Source: Glutamicibacter creatinolyticus (GTDB lineage Bacteria > Actinomycetota > Actinomycetes > Actinomycetales > Micrococcaceae). Taken from it: a stretch of 64,000 bases of DNA. Below, one piece after another: positions 45,848 through 54,685 of this stretch; the stretch's first letter is position 1; every line of letters begins with the position of its first letter. A program made the position numbers and the translations under genes. Below the pieces are notes generated by a model. It was given only the letters and a program-made list of their open reading frames with translations. It did no database searches and was not told where the DNA came from. The stretch spans positions 2,604,001 through 2,668,000 of the forward strand of contig NZ_CP034412.1 in the NCBI RefSeq assembly GCF_006094275.1, written 5' to 3'.

Positions 45848-46909
45848 GTGGAGTACGAGCGCTTCCAACCAGTTGTTGATTCACACCGCCCATGGGTCGC
45901 GTCAGAAGACCGCTACGAGCATTTCGGCTACCGCCGCGTCGGCGCCTCCGGGCTGCTGCTGCCGCCGATCTCGCTGGGTCTGTGGTGGAACTTCGGCGAC
46001 AACCGAACCTTCGACTCCCAGCGTGAAATCCTGCGCCATGCCTTCGACTCGGGCATCAACCACTTCGACCTGGCCAACAACTACGGCCCGCCGGCCGGTT
46101 CGGCGGAGGAGAACTTCGGCCGGATGCTGCGCGGGGACTTCCGCCCCTACCGCGATGAACTGATCATCTCCTCCAAGGCCGGCTGGGACATGTGGCAGGG
46201 CCCGTTTGGCACATTTGGTTCGCGCAAGTACCTGATGGCCTCCGCCGATGCGTCCCTGGAGCGCCTGGGCGTGGACTACGTGGACGTCTTCTACTCGCAC
46301 CGCTTTGATCCCAAGACGCCGCTGGAGGAGACCATCGGCGCGCTGGATACCCTCGTGCGCCAGGGCAAGGCCCTCTACGTGGGCATCTCCTCCTACTCGG
46401 CCGAACGCACCGCCGAGGCCGCCGCGATCGCCAAGGACCTGGGCACCCCGCTGGTCATTCACCAGCCCTCGTACAACATGCTCAACCCCTGGGTGGAGCA
46501 CGGTCTGCTGCAAACCCTGGAGCAGGAGCGGATGGGCTCGATCGCGTTCACCCCGTTGGCGCAGGGGCTGCTGACCAACAAGTACCTGGGCACCACCGAC
46601 GTCGAACGCTCCGGCGGGCGCCGCTCGCTGCAGGACCAGCTGACCGAGGAGAACCTGAAGAAGATCCGCAGCCTGAACGAGCTGGCACAACAGCGTGGCC
46701 AGTCGCTGGCGCAGATGGCGATCGCCTGGCTGCTGCGCGACGGCGCGGCCACCTCGGTGCTCATCGGCGCCTCCTCCACGCAGCAGCTGGATGAGAACCT
46801 GGCGGCGCTGCAGAACACCGAGTTCACCACCCAGGAGCTGGAGCAGATTTCCACCATCACCCAGGGCGATGCCGGCATCGACTGGTGGAAGAGTTCGGCC
46901 ATCGGCTAA
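45848..46909 (+). CDS. Aldo/keto reductase, YghZ (L-glyceraldehyde 3-phosphate reductase)-like
   Basis: This 353-residue NADPH-dependent TIM-barrel enzyme shows the AKR catalytic set: Asp and Tyr in HFDLANNYGPPAGSAEENFG, Lys in ISSKAGWDMWQGP and His in YSHRFDPKTPLEET. The GPPAGSAEE and W-rich segments are typical of the AKR14/YghZ group, which detoxifies aldehydes such as methylglyoxal. GTG 45848 with GAGAAAGG upstream is preferred over ATG 45758. Confidence 0.9.
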   Translation: MEYERFQPVVDSHRPWVASEDRYEHFGYRRVGASGLLLPPISLGLWWNFGDNRTFDSQREILRHAFDSGINHFDLANNYGPPAGSAEENFGRMLRGDFRPYRDELIISSKAGWDMWQGPFGTFGSRKYLMASADASLERLGVDYVDVFYSHRFDPKTPLEETIGALDTLVRQGKALYVGISSYSAERTAEAAAIAKDLGTPLVIHQPSYNMLNPWVEHGLLQTLEQERMGSIAFTPLAQGLLTNKYLGTTDVERSGGRRSLQDQLTEENLKKIRSLNELAQQRGQSLAQMAIAWLLRDGAATSVLIGASSTQQLDENLAALQNTEFTTQELEQISTITQGDAGIDWWKSSAIG

Positions 46910-46924
46910 ATCCACACCCCATGC

Positions 46925-46953
46925 CAGGGCCGGGAGCACCGCTTCCGGCCCTG
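46925..46953 (+). terminator. Terminator of the aldo/keto reductase gene
   Basis: CAGGGCCGG pairs with CCGGCCCTG and TTTCG follows. The rest of the gap to 47151 holds a CCCTCC/GGAGGG stem (about 47073-47089) and AT-rich sequence with GTACG repeats (46990-47040), probably the next promoter. Confidence 0.65.
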
Positions 46954-47151
46954 TTTCGCGCTTTGGCGCTACGGTTTCCGAATCGAAAATCTGCTGTACG
47001 TACTGAATTCGTAGTAGCTATATTCTCGTACGGACGATATGCTCAGAGGAGAGCTTCGTGACCGGGTTCACAGCCCTCCCGATCGGAGGGTTCGGGCACG
47101 GACACGAGCGCCAGCTGACAGTCCATTGCATGCACTATGACAGGAGCGAGA

Positions 47152-48534
47152 ATGAGCGCCCAAACCTATAAGGTCCTGAATCCTGCCACCGGCGAAACGG
47201 TCGAGGAATTCCCGGTGGCCACCGATGAGCAGGTGCAGGAGACCCTGAGTGCAGCCTCCTCAGCCTACGAGTCGTGGGGCAAGACCGACATCAACGAGCG
47301 CGCCAAGATCGTGCACCGCATCGCCGAGCTGTTCGGCGAGCGTGCCGAGGAGCTGGGCAAGATCATGACCACCGAGATGGGCAAGCCGCTGTCCGAGGCC
47401 GTCGGTGAGGCAGAGTTCTGCAAGGACATTTTCGAGTACTTCGCCACCGAGGGCCCGACCCTGGCCGCCGACCAGGAAATCAAGTCGCTCTCCGGCGGCC
47501 GCGCGGTCGTGCAGAAGCGTCCGATCGGCCCGCTGCTGGGCATCATGCCGTGGAACTTCCCGCTGTACCAGGTGGCCCGCTTCGCGGCGCCAAACCTGAT
47601 GCTGGGCAACACCATCATCCTCAAGCACGCCGAGTCCTGCCCGCGCTCCGCGCTGGCCATCCAGGAAATCTTCGACGAGGCCGGAGTACCGGCCGGGGTC
47701 TACAACAACCTGTTCGCCACCCACGACCAGATCTCCACCATCATCGAGGACCCGCGTATCCAGGGTGTCTCGCTGACCGGTTCCGAGCGCGCCGGCGCCA
47801 TCATCGGCGAACAGGCCGGACGCAACCTGAAGAAGGCCGTCCTGGAGCTGGGCGGTTCGGATCCGTTCGTCGTCCTGGACTCGCAGAACATCTCCGACAT
47901 CGCCGAAACCGCGTGGGGCTTCCGCATCGACAACACCGGCCAGGCCTGCAACTCGAACAAGCGAATGATCGTCATGGAGGACATCTACGACGAGTTCGTC
48001 TCCGAGCTGACCAAGCGCGCCGAAGGCCTTCAGCCCGGCGACCCGATGAAGGAAGAGGATGGGACCTTCGCCCCGATGTCTTCCCGCAAGGCGGCCGAGG
48101 ACCTGCACGAGCAGGTCCAGGACGCCGTCTCCAAGGGTGCCACCCTGCACGCGGGCGGTGTGCTGCACGACGGCCCGGCAGCCTACTACTCCCCCGCCGT
48201 GCTCACCGGTGTCACCAAGGACATGCGCGCCTACTACGAGGAGCTCTTCGGGCCGGTTGCCGTGGTCTACAAGGTCTCCAGCGATGAAGAGGCGCTGGAA
48301 ATGGCCAATGACACCGTCTACGGCCTGGGTGGCTCGGTGCACTCCGAGGACCGGGCACGCGCGGAGAAGGTTGCCATGGGCCTGCAGGCCGGTATGGCCA
48401 GCGTGAACGCCGCCAGCGCCGAGGGCGCCGAGATGCCGTTCGGCGGCGTGAAGCGTTCGGGCTTCGGCCGCGAGCTTGGCCCGCTGGGAATGGACGAGTT
48501 CGTCAACAAGCGCCTGTACTACATCGGCGAGTAA
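47152..48534 (+). CDS. NAD(P)-dependent succinate-semialdehyde/aldehyde dehydrogenase
   Basis: The 460-residue ALDH has catalytic Cys266 in NTGQACNSNKR and general base Glu232 in LELGGSDPF, with the oxyanion Asn in IMPWNFPLYQ. The small size and the EMPFGGVKRSGFGRELG end match the GabD/Sad-type group that oxidises succinate semialdehyde to succinate. ATG 47152 (MSAQTYKVLNPATG) follows AGGAGCGAGA. A role in GABA or polyamine breakdown is possible but no partner transaminase is adjacent. Confidence 0.88.
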   Translation: MSAQTYKVLNPATGETVEEFPVATDEQVQETLSAASSAYESWGKTDINERAKIVHRIAELFGERAEELGKIMTTEMGKPLSEAVGEAEFCKDIFEYFATEGPTLAADQEIKSLSGGRAVVQKRPIGPLLGIMPWNFPLYQVARFAAPNLMLGNTIILKHAESCPRSALAIQEIFDEAGVPAGVYNNLFATHDQISTIIEDPRIQGVSLTGSERAGAIIGEQAGRNLKKAVLELGGSDPFVVLDSQNISDIAETAWGFRIDNTGQACNSNKRMIVMEDIYDEFVSELTKRAEGLQPGDPMKEEDGTFAPMSSRKAAEDLHEQVQDAVSKGATLHAGGVLHDGPAAYYSPAVLTGVTKDMRAYYEELFGPVAVVYKVSSDEEALEMANDTVYGLGGSVHSEDRARAEKVAMGLQAGMASVNAASAEGAEMPFGGVKRSGFGRELGPLGMDEFVNKRLYYIGE

Positions 48535-48547
48535 TCGCTGAAACAAA

Positions 48548-48581
48548 GAGAGGGGAAGCACCAGCCGGCGCTTCCCCTCTC
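48548..48581. terminator. Bidirectional hairpin terminator
   Basis: GAGAGGGGAAGC pairs exactly with GCTTCCCCTCTC between the dehydrogenase gene and the convergent HTTM gene. Confidence 0.75.
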
Positions 48582-48597
48582 GTCATATCTTGACTTC

Positions 48598-49716
48598 TTA
48601 AGCGCCGACGGTGACACGGTATTCCTCGTGTGACTCAATAGGTGACGTTTCCTCGACGTTTGATGCTGTTTGCACGTATTCCGTCTCGCGCGCGGAACGC
48701 TTGAACCAATTAGTCAATCGCGCCCAGGTGACATCGCGGATGAAAATGGCATCAATGCCAACCATAGCCAGTGAGAACCAGGGCAGGCCCATCAGGATAG
48801 CGATTCCAGCGTGGAAAGAAATCATCGCGAAGAGAACCGGAATACGGGTCCAGCGGAAGAGCAAGGCTCCCGGGAAGCACACCTGAAGAATTACGGAACC
48901 GATGCTTCCCACCGCCACGACCCAGCCGAAGGTAGTTACCAGCTCGCTCAACTCAGGCCACGGTCCGAATCGCATGGTATGTAGTGGACCATAGATTGCG
49001 GTACCGTTCTGCCATGGTTTACCACCAGCCTTGAACAGCGCACCGGAAACGTAGATCATGAAGACCTGGCAGGCTAGCACCACGAGCGCCAGGTTGTGCC
49101 ATAGATTGGTCAGGTTCTCCGGGACGAAACGGGTTCCCCTCCACATTTTGGCGAGTAGCGAACCTTGATAATTTGTGTTTCGTTCACGGCGACGCTCATC
49201 GAATGACCATTTGGCGGAATGATCAGTAAACAGCATTAGGAACAGGGCGATACGAAGTGCGTTGTCTCCCTGGTCGCCGCCGAAGTACGGAGTCTCAATC
49301 AAGCCGATCCAAAGAGCCAGGAACACCGGAAGAACGATCCTGGCTCGATACCCTACGAGAAGCGCGGCTGCTAGTACGATCAGCATGAGGAAATAGGCGG
49401 TCACTGCCGCGTCGTTGCTCGCGATATTGAAAAAGAGCCCGAAGAACGGATTGCCCGCGAAACTCCCGTTTGGTTCCTCTAACTGCCCACTCCATGCAGC
49501 ACCGCTGCCGTACGTGTAGTGACGTGTGCTGAAGTTCGTCATAAGCAACCCGAGTGCCGAGGCTGCGAAGATCATTCGGGCTACGGCAATGCCGTACGTA
49601 GCGTGTTTCCCGTCAAATAGCCAGTCGTCAATAATAGCAACGACGCCCCTAGAGGCGTCCAGCAAATGAACCGGCCCTTCCTTCCAAAAGGCAGACCAGA
49701 TCCGTGCCAGTTTCAT
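48598..49716 (-). CDS. HTTM-domain membrane protein
   Basis: This protein of about 372 residues has several membrane helices and the HTTM pattern of vitamin-K-dependent gamma-carboxylase-like proteins: ARMIFAASALGLLM, then GGDQGDNALRIALFLMLFTDHSAKW and LSELVTTFGWVV. No carboxylase activity can be inferred. The start is ATG 49716, or GTG 49737 seven bases after the DUF5819 stop. It always appears coupled to a DUF5819 gene in actinobacteria as far as I know. GC content is clearly lower than in flanking genes. Confidence 0.82.
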   Translation of the reverse strand: MKLARIWSAFWKEGPVHLLDASRGVVAIIDDWLFDGKHATYGIAVARMIFAASALGLLMTNFSTRHYTYGSGAAWSGQLEEPNGSFAGNPFFGLFFNIASNDAAVTAYFLMLIVLAAALLVGYRARIVLPVFLALWIGLIETPYFGGDQGDNALRIALFLMLFTDHSAKWSFDERRRERNTNYQGSLLAKMWRGTRFVPENLTNLWHNLALVVLACQVFMIYVSGALFKAGGKPWQNGTAIYGPLHTMRFGPWPELSELVTTFGWVVAVGSIGSVILQVCFPGALLFRWTRIPVLFAMISFHAGIAILMGLPWFSLAMVGIDAIFIRDVTWARLTNWFKRSARETEYVQTASNVEETSPIESHEEYRVTVGA

Positions 49717-49742
49717 AGCGAAGTTGAACTTTCCCACTATGC

Positions 49743-50531
49743 TTATTTCACGCCTTCCAAGGAATTGAAAACTTCGGCAAAGTTCTGTTCGTTCTGGCCG
49801 TCGCGAACGGTCAGCCCACGCCAACCGGATTCGATTATCGCTGGGCTGGGCCGTATAGCCCCGGGTTTGTTGCGCTGTTCGAAAGGGATCACGCCCTGAC
49901 GTCCGACCCTGAACTGCACCGACCTGACTTCCTGCCCCCACAGAGCTTTGGCAACCTGCGTGGCGTAGGCGCTGGCAGTGCGTTCGGACTCAACAAAAGA
50001 CATCGTGTTCTTCTGCGAGCTACCGGTCTTCGCCGCACGCTCGTTCAACTCACGAGCCAGCCGCTGAGTCCAGTCGTCACCCTTGAAATATCCAAGTTTA
50101 ACGATGTCTCTCTGTCTATCGTTAAGTTTCTGCCACCCTGTTCTGTAATCGCTAGCCAGCTGGTTACCTGCTAATGATGCCCTGGCAGGGAAAAGGTTGC
50201 GGTGGATCATGCCCATTTCTAGATTGACCGCATCCACCCATTGCGTAGGGCTTGGTTTGCCACTGGTATCCTCCAGCATGGCGCGCACTTCAAAGGAATA
50301 GTCGCCATCAATCGGCTTCGGGGCAAAAACTGACCAGCTTTGTCCAAACATCGGCTGTATGTAACTCCGTAGCGCGTTGCCCGGTATTGCATTGCGCAGC
50401 TCGCTGGGGGGAGAGACCCAGAGGAATGTCGCATAAACGTGCCATATAGTCAGCCCAATGCAGGCCACCGCAACTAAGCGAAGCCATAAGGGTCGCTTTT
50501 TGATCTTGGACGTGCTGTCAGTTTCGGTCAT
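49743..50531 (-). CDS. DUF5819 family membrane-anchored protein
   Basis: The 262-residue protein has one N-terminal membrane helix (about 14-33, LWLRLVAVACIGLTIWHVYATF) and an extracytoplasmic domain. The conserved YIQPMFGQSWSVFAPKP segment after the helix is characteristic of DUF5819. It lies 26 bp before the HTTM gene on the same strand, and the pair probably forms one membrane complex. Function is unknown. Codon use is relatively AT-rich, as in the HTTM gene. Confidence 0.8.
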   Translation of the reverse strand: MTETDSTSKIKKRPLWLRLVAVACIGLTIWHVYATFLWVSPPSELRNAIPGNALRSYIQPMFGQSWSVFAPKPIDGDYSFEVRAMLEDTSGKPSPTQWVDAVNLEMGMIHRNLFPARASLAGNQLASDYRTGWQKLNDRQRDIVKLGYFKGDDWTQRLARELNERAAKTGSSQKNTMSFVESERTASAYATQVAKALWGQEVRSVQFRVGRQGVIPFEQRNKPGAIRPSPAIIESGWRGLTVRDGQNEQNFAEVFNSLEGVK

Positions 50532-50618
50532 GACCCTGTCCTGTCAGTTCGGGAATTCGGTTGGGCTGGAAACAATCAGCTGCGGCAACCGACTAGGATG
50601 TGCAAAGTCGAGAAGCCA

Positions 50619-50695
50619 AATGCCAGCAGTCTCATGACTACTGGCATTCGGCTGGCGATTAGCCGAGATGGCCTATAGGTCATCCCGGCTAATCG
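50619..50695 (-). terminator. Two tandem hairpins after the wall-protein remnant
   Basis: CGATTAGCCG/CGGCTAATCG (50656-50695) is followed on the minus strand by AATGCCAGCAGT/ACTACTGGCATT (50619-50648, one mismatch) and a TTTGGCTTCT tail. Confidence 0.7.
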
Positions 50696-50717
50696 TTATG
50701 AGCGCGTCACAACGCGG

Positions 50718-51827
50718 TTACGCCTTCTTGCGGCGGGCGAACAAGACGCCAGCACCTGCCAGGGCAAGTATCAGTGCAGCGCCTGCCGCAATCAGTACAC
50801 CATTGGCACCAGTATCAGCCAGTTCGTCCTTGTTACCGCCGGATTCAGGCTTGGAAGGTGAGTCCTCATCCTTGCCGCCCGTGGATGCGTCGGTTTCAGT
50901 GGACGAAGTGTCGCTTGCACCTTCGGTAGCCGACGAATCACTGCCACCCTCGGTAGCCGACGAATCACTGCCTACCGATGGATCGACGACAAAGAAAGTA
51001 GTCGTGTCCTCGGTAAGACCGTCAGCCGCATGGGCTGTGTACTTACCGGACTCAACACCGGCAACGGTCACGGACCAGTTGCCCTCATCATCGGCATCGG
51101 TCTCCTGCTGCGGATTGGTGACGGCAGCCTTGGCTGCGGCGCCTTCAGGCACGCGGGAAACGGAAACCGTTACCTTTGCATTCGGATCCGAGACACCAGA
51201 AATCGTGATGTTTGGACCCTCAACTTCTGAGTTTTCTTTGGGCGAGGTGATATTCACCGGTTCGTAATCAGCATCGGTGTCGCCATCGACATCTGCGTCT
51301 GTCTGGCCGTTGGCATTAGCCTCGGCACTCGCATCCGCCTGGGCGTTGGAAGTTGCATCAGCCTGAGCATCCGCACCGGACTCAGCATCAGCGTTGGTGT
51401 CAGCCTCAGCATCAGCGTTGGCGTCAGCATTAGCCTGAGCATCAGCGTTGGCGTCGGCATTAGCCTGAGCATCAGCGTTGGCGTCAGCATCAGCGTTGGC
51501 ATCAGCCTGAGCGTCCGCACCGGACTCAGCATCAGCGTTGGCATCAGCCTGAGCATCCGCACCGGACTCAGTATCAGCGTCGGCATCAGCGTTGGCGTTG
51601 GCTTCAGCGTCGGCGTCGGCATTAGCCTGAGCATCAGCGTTGGCGTCAGCATCAGCGTCGGTGTCGGCATTAGCCTGAGCATCAGCATCCGCATCAGCGT
51701 TGGTGTCAGCCTCAGCATCAGCGTTTGCGTCGGCGCTGGCATCAGCCTCAGCATCAGCGTTGGCGTCAGCAGTTGCATCAGCCTGAGCGTCCGCACCGGA
51801 CTCAGCATCAGCGTTGGCGCTGTGGTG
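50718..51827 (-). pseudogene. Headless LPXTG-type cell-wall anchored protein with Ala-Asp repeats
   Basis: The reading frame runs 370 codons. First come about 160 residues of alternating Ala with Asp/Asn/Glu/Gln. Next is a beta-type domain ([20 protein letters not shown] ... [16 protein letters not shown]) and a Ser/Thr/Glu linker. The end is a sorting signal: LADTG, a hydrophobic helix and ARRKKA. LADTG is an LPXTG variant. The frame begins at a TGA (51828-51830) and contains no start codon or signal peptide before GTG 51257, which has no Shine-Dalgarno. A transposase fragment in another frame abuts the repeat, so the 5' end appears to have been lost. Confidence 0.75.
51340..51818. repeat. 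Imperfect tandem repeats encoding (Ala-Asx/Glx)n
   Basis: On the plus strand units such as GCATCAGCGTTGGCGTCA recur with 6-, 12- and 18-base periods for almost 480 bp. They encode alternating Ala and acidic/amide residues on the minus strand. A second minus-strand frame through the same repeats is also stop-free (51254-51982), which is an artefact of the repeat. Confidence 0.85.
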
Positions 51828-51982
51828 TCAGCTCGCTGGAAAGTGGTGCTGCAATTGCCGTTCTTGCATCGCCAGCGTTGGGTTCCTTTGGATGTCGTGC
51901 CGTTCTTTTTCATGGGTGAATGGCAGATAATACAAGTATGGGATTGTCCAGCAAGCTTCACACTTATGGATTGAATACCCAT
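51820..51982 (-). mobile_element. 5' fragment of an IS transposase (IS1249-like zinc-ribbon N-terminus)
   Basis: ATG 51982 opens about 50 residues with a zinc ribbon: CIICHSPMKKNGTTSKG, then QRWRCKNGNC and TTFQRADTT. The KNGTTSxGxxRWRC pattern is typical of N-termini of actinobacterial IS1249/IS256-related transposases. The match ends abruptly at the Ala-Asp repeat around 51820. No catalytic domain remains and I could not identify terminal inverted repeats. Confidence 0.65.
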
Positions 51983-51990
51983 GTGAACCT

Positions 51991-52022
51991 TGATCCTGTC
52001 CCGGCTTTCCGGGGCAGGATCA
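51991..52022. terminator. Hairpin upstream of the transposase fragment
   Basis: TGATCCTG pairs with CAGGATCA, with an inner CCCGG/CCGGG stem, and GGTTTTC follows on the plus strand. Confidence 0.5.
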
Positions 52023-52046
52023 GGTTTTCAGACACACTTTATTGCC

Positions 52047-52140
52047 TATAGGCCACGACTACCGCCTCCACCCGCCCACGGGTGTGACCGGCAGATGGTC
52101 GGCGCGGCTGGCACCAGGACACTGGTGCCAGCCGCTTTTT
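52047..52140 (+). ncRNA. Candidate small RNA with strong intrinsic terminator
   Basis: A plus-strand intrinsic terminator (52105-52134: CGGCTGGCACCAG, loop GACA, exact complement, then CTTTTT) has no gene upstream of it. Before it lie CACCCG-CCCA-CGGGTG and GACC..GGTC hairpins and a pyrimidine-rich stretch, ACTACCGCCTCCACCC. A TATAGG (52047-52052) could be the -10. An orphan remnant of a deleted gene's terminator is the alternative. The rest of the gap to 52299 shows nothing further. Confidence 0.4.
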
Positions 52141-52299
52141 CGTCTGCGGCCCGCTACCTGCGTGAAGATCGCCTGTCGCAAAACTGCGACAACCCTGAAA
52201 CAGCGGTGCGACCTGCCCAGGACCGAAACCCCATAGGCTCAAGGGTAGAAAGATTGATTTTGGCGGGATCCCCGCCTTGACGATAAGGAGTCGTTCACC

Positions 52300-52923
52300 G
52301 TGGAAAAGAAGACAATGCATAGCGCGGGACTCTCGCTGGCGGTCCTCCTGCTCGCCTCCGCCGGGTTGAGCGGTTGTGTGAGCGTGCAACCGGAAAACGG
52401 CACCGAAACCTCCAGCGGACCGATCACCAGCCCCTCGGCCCCGGAGCAGGACACCCAGTCCCCCACCGCGCAGCCGAGCCCCAGCTCCTCCGCCCCGGCG
52501 GCCACCTCTTCCAGCCCCGCCGCGAAGGGCGCCCAGGAGGCGAGCTTCTCGGAAATCTTCAAGAGCATCAATTCCAACGCCGCCAAGAAGCTGGAGTGCC
52601 TGGATGAGGACCATGGCCGGAACGACGCCGATGACCTGTACATCAAGGACAAGAACACGGTCATCAGCATCACCGGCGACTGTGACGACGTGGTGATCAG
52701 CGGGCACAACCTGGTGATTGCCGCCACCGAGATTGATGACCTGATCGTGCGCGGGAACAACAACGTCATCGCCGTGCAGGACCTGGACAACGTGGAGGTC
52801 AGCGGTTCGGGCAACCACGTGGGCTGGGATCCGGCCTATGAGGATGACCCGGATGTGGAGAACCACGGGTCCAAGAACGTGCTGCGCCACGACGCGGTGG
52901 GCAGCGCCGAACTGGATCTCTAG
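52300..52923 (+). CDS. DUF3060-domain lipoprotein
   Basis: This protein of about 207 residues has a lipoprotein signal ending LSGC (Cys26) and a Ser/Pro/Thr-rich linker (about 35-78). The DUF3060 domain follows, with repeated xxxGxxNxVxI turns (DKNTVISITGDCDDVVISGHN, RGNNNVIAVQ, VSGSGNHVGW). Such repeats form a short beta-solenoid outside the membrane. GTG 52300 has AAGGAG 10 bases upstream. It precedes a two-component system by about 60 bp, which might place it in the same signalling unit. Confidence 0.8.
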   Translation: MEKKTMHSAGLSLAVLLLASAGLSGCVSVQPENGTETSSGPITSPSAPEQDTQSPTAQPSPSSSAPAATSSSPAAKGAQEASFSEIFKSINSNAAKKLECLDEDHGRNDADDLYIKDKNTVISITGDCDDVVISGHNLVIAATEIDDLIVRGNNNVIAVQDLDNVEVSGSGNHVGWDPAYEDDPDVENHGSKNVLRHDAVGSAELDL

Positions 52924-52986
52924 GCCGCAAGCTCAATAGGCTGGGATCCTGTCCACCACCCGCCCACCGGTAAGGAAACTTCGCCC

Positions 52987-53718
52987 ATGACCGCTAGCGA
53001 CGGCGCCTCGGTCCTGCTCGTCGATGACGAGCAGGACATTTTGGCTACCCTGGGCGGCTACCTGCGCCGCAGCGGACTGGAGGTGCACACCGCCGGCAAC
53101 GGCGCCGAGGCACTGCAGCTGCTGGAGAGCCAACCGGTGTCGGTCATCGTCTCGGATGTGATGATGCCCTACCTGGATGGCAGGGCGCTGCTGCGCACCC
53201 TGCGTGAACGCGAGGACTGGACCCCGGTGATCCTCTTGACCGTGGTCGGGGAGGCCGACGAACGTTCGGCGGCGCTGGACGAGGGAGCCGATGACTACCT
53301 GAACAAGCCCTTCGCCCCGCAGGAGCTGCTCTCCAGGATCCGGGCGGTGCTGCGCCGCCTGCAGTCCGCCACCCAGTCGCTGGGCAACGCCCAGGTGCTG
53401 GTGGCCGAACACGCCGGGGGCACCCTGAAATTGGACCGATCCGCCCGCCGGGTATGGAATTCTGGCTCCGAGGTCACTTTGACCCCCAAGGCGCTGACGC
53501 TGCTGGAATACCTGATGAGCCGGCCCGACGAGGTACACAGCCGTGAACGGCTGCTCGAAACCCTGTGGGGCTTTGAATTCGCGGTCTCCACCCGTGCGGT
53601 GGACCACCGGATCGCCGAAATCCGCCGCTCCTTTGGTGATGACGCCGCGGCCCCCACCCTGATTGAAACGGTGCCCGGCCACGGGTACCGCCTGGCCGCG
53701 CAGGTGCGCCGTGGCTAG
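52987..53718 (+). CDS. OmpR/PhoB-type response regulator
   Basis: The 243-residue protein has a receiver domain with acidic pocket VDDEQD (13-17), phospho-acceptor Asp57 (VSDVMMP) and Lys in LNKPF. A winged-helix DNA-binding domain follows (SREVHSRERLLETLWGFEF-type region, then ETVPGHGYRLAAQ). Its last 8 bases overlap the GTG start of the kinase gene. The target genes are unknown; the neighbouring DUF3060 lipoprotein is a candidate. Confidence 0.93.
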   Translation: MTASDGASVLLVDDEQDILATLGGYLRRSGLEVHTAGNGAEALQLLESQPVSVIVSDVMMPYLDGRALLRTLREREDWTPVILLTVVGEADERSAALDEGADDYLNKPFAPQELLSRIRAVLRRLQSATQSLGNAQVLVAEHAGGTLKLDRSARRVWNSGSEVTLTPKALTLLEYLMSRPDEVHSRERLLETLWGFEFAVSTRAVDHRIAEIRRSFGDDAAAPTLIETVPGHGYRLAAQVRRG

Positions 53719-54685
53719 GGTACGGACCACCACCGACACCGGCCGCCGTGCCGCCGACGGGGCCCAGCGCGCATTGTTGTTCGCGTTGTTCAGCATCCCG
53801 GTGCTCGCCCTGGCGGCCGCGATCCTGCTGTTCTTCTTGGCCGGCGGATTGGACCTGTCCATCCTCATGCCGCTGTGGCTGGTGCCGTTGGTCCTTGGGG
53901 TCGCGGCCTTCACCGGCTGCGCCCTGGTGCTGCGCCAGCGCCGCAGCACCGAACGGCAAATCCAGGACCTGCGGGCCAAGATCACCTCCGAGGGCGACCA
54001 GGCCCGGCGGCGGCTGCTGCGGCGGCTGGATCACGAGCTGAAAAATCCGCTGACCGTGTTGCAGGCGGTGATCAGCGGCAGTGAGGACCAGCTGCCCGAT
54101 GCGGCCAGTTGGGGCAGCGTTGCCACCCAAACCCGGCGGCTTTCCCGGCTGGTTGGGGACCTGCGCGGGCTGGCCGAGCTGGAGGTCGCCCAGCTTGAAC
54201 GCGTTCAGGTGGACGTGGAACAGCTGCTGCGTGACGTGCTGGATGACACGGCCGAAGGACCCCAGGGCCGGGACGCCGAACAACGCCGGATCTCCCTGCA
54301 CCTGCCCAAGGCTCCATGGCCGCTGCCGGCAATTCAGGGCGACCCGGACCTGCTGCGCCTGAGCCTGCACAACCTGTTGAGCAACGCCATCAAGTACTCA
54401 TCGGCCGGGGACAGCATCGAGATCACCGCCCAGGAACTGGATGGCTCGCTCATCATTGACATTGCCGACACCGGTCGCGGGATCCCGGAGGAGGAACAGG
54501 ACCTGGTGCTGGAGGAGCTGGCCCGCGCCTCCAACGCCCGGGACATGCCCGGCTCCGGGATCGGTCTGGCGCTGGTGCGGGTCATCGTGGCCCGCCACGG
54601 CGGCACCCTGATCCTGCGTTCGCGTGACGGGCACGGCACATCGGTCTCCATGCGCCTGCCGCTGCACCCGCCGGCCGCGGCCTAG
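53711..54685 (+). CDS. Sensor histidine kinase
   Basis: The 324-residue kinase has two N-terminal membrane helices (about 20-45 and 52-74) with almost no loop between them, so it probably senses within the membrane or through a partner. The phospho-acceptor is His108 (RLDHELKNPL). The N box is HNLLSNAIKY, G1 DTGRGIP and G2 GSGIGLALV. GTG 53711 overlaps the regulator gene. The stop overlaps that of the convergent S66 peptidase by 4 bases. Confidence 0.92.
   Translation: MARVRTTTDTGRRAADGAQRALLFALFSIPVLALAAAILLFFLAGGLDLSILMPLWLVPLVLGVAAFTGCALVLRQRRSTERQIQDLRAKITSEGDQARRRLLRRLDHELKNPLTVLQAVISGSEDQLPDAASWGSVATQTRRLSRLVGDLRGLAELEVAQLERVQVDVEQLLRDVLDDTAEGPQGRDAEQRRISLHLPKAPWPLPAIQGDPDLLRLSLHNLLSNAIKYSSAGDSIEITAQELDGSLIIDIADTGRGIPEEEQDLVLEELARASNARDMPGSGIGLALVRVIVARHGGTLILRSRDGHGTSVSMRLPLHPPAAA

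Noticed and set aside
51340-51818. Possible CRISPR array or minisatellite
   Set aside because: Units are short, variable, without unique spacers, and keep the reading frame of a wall protein.
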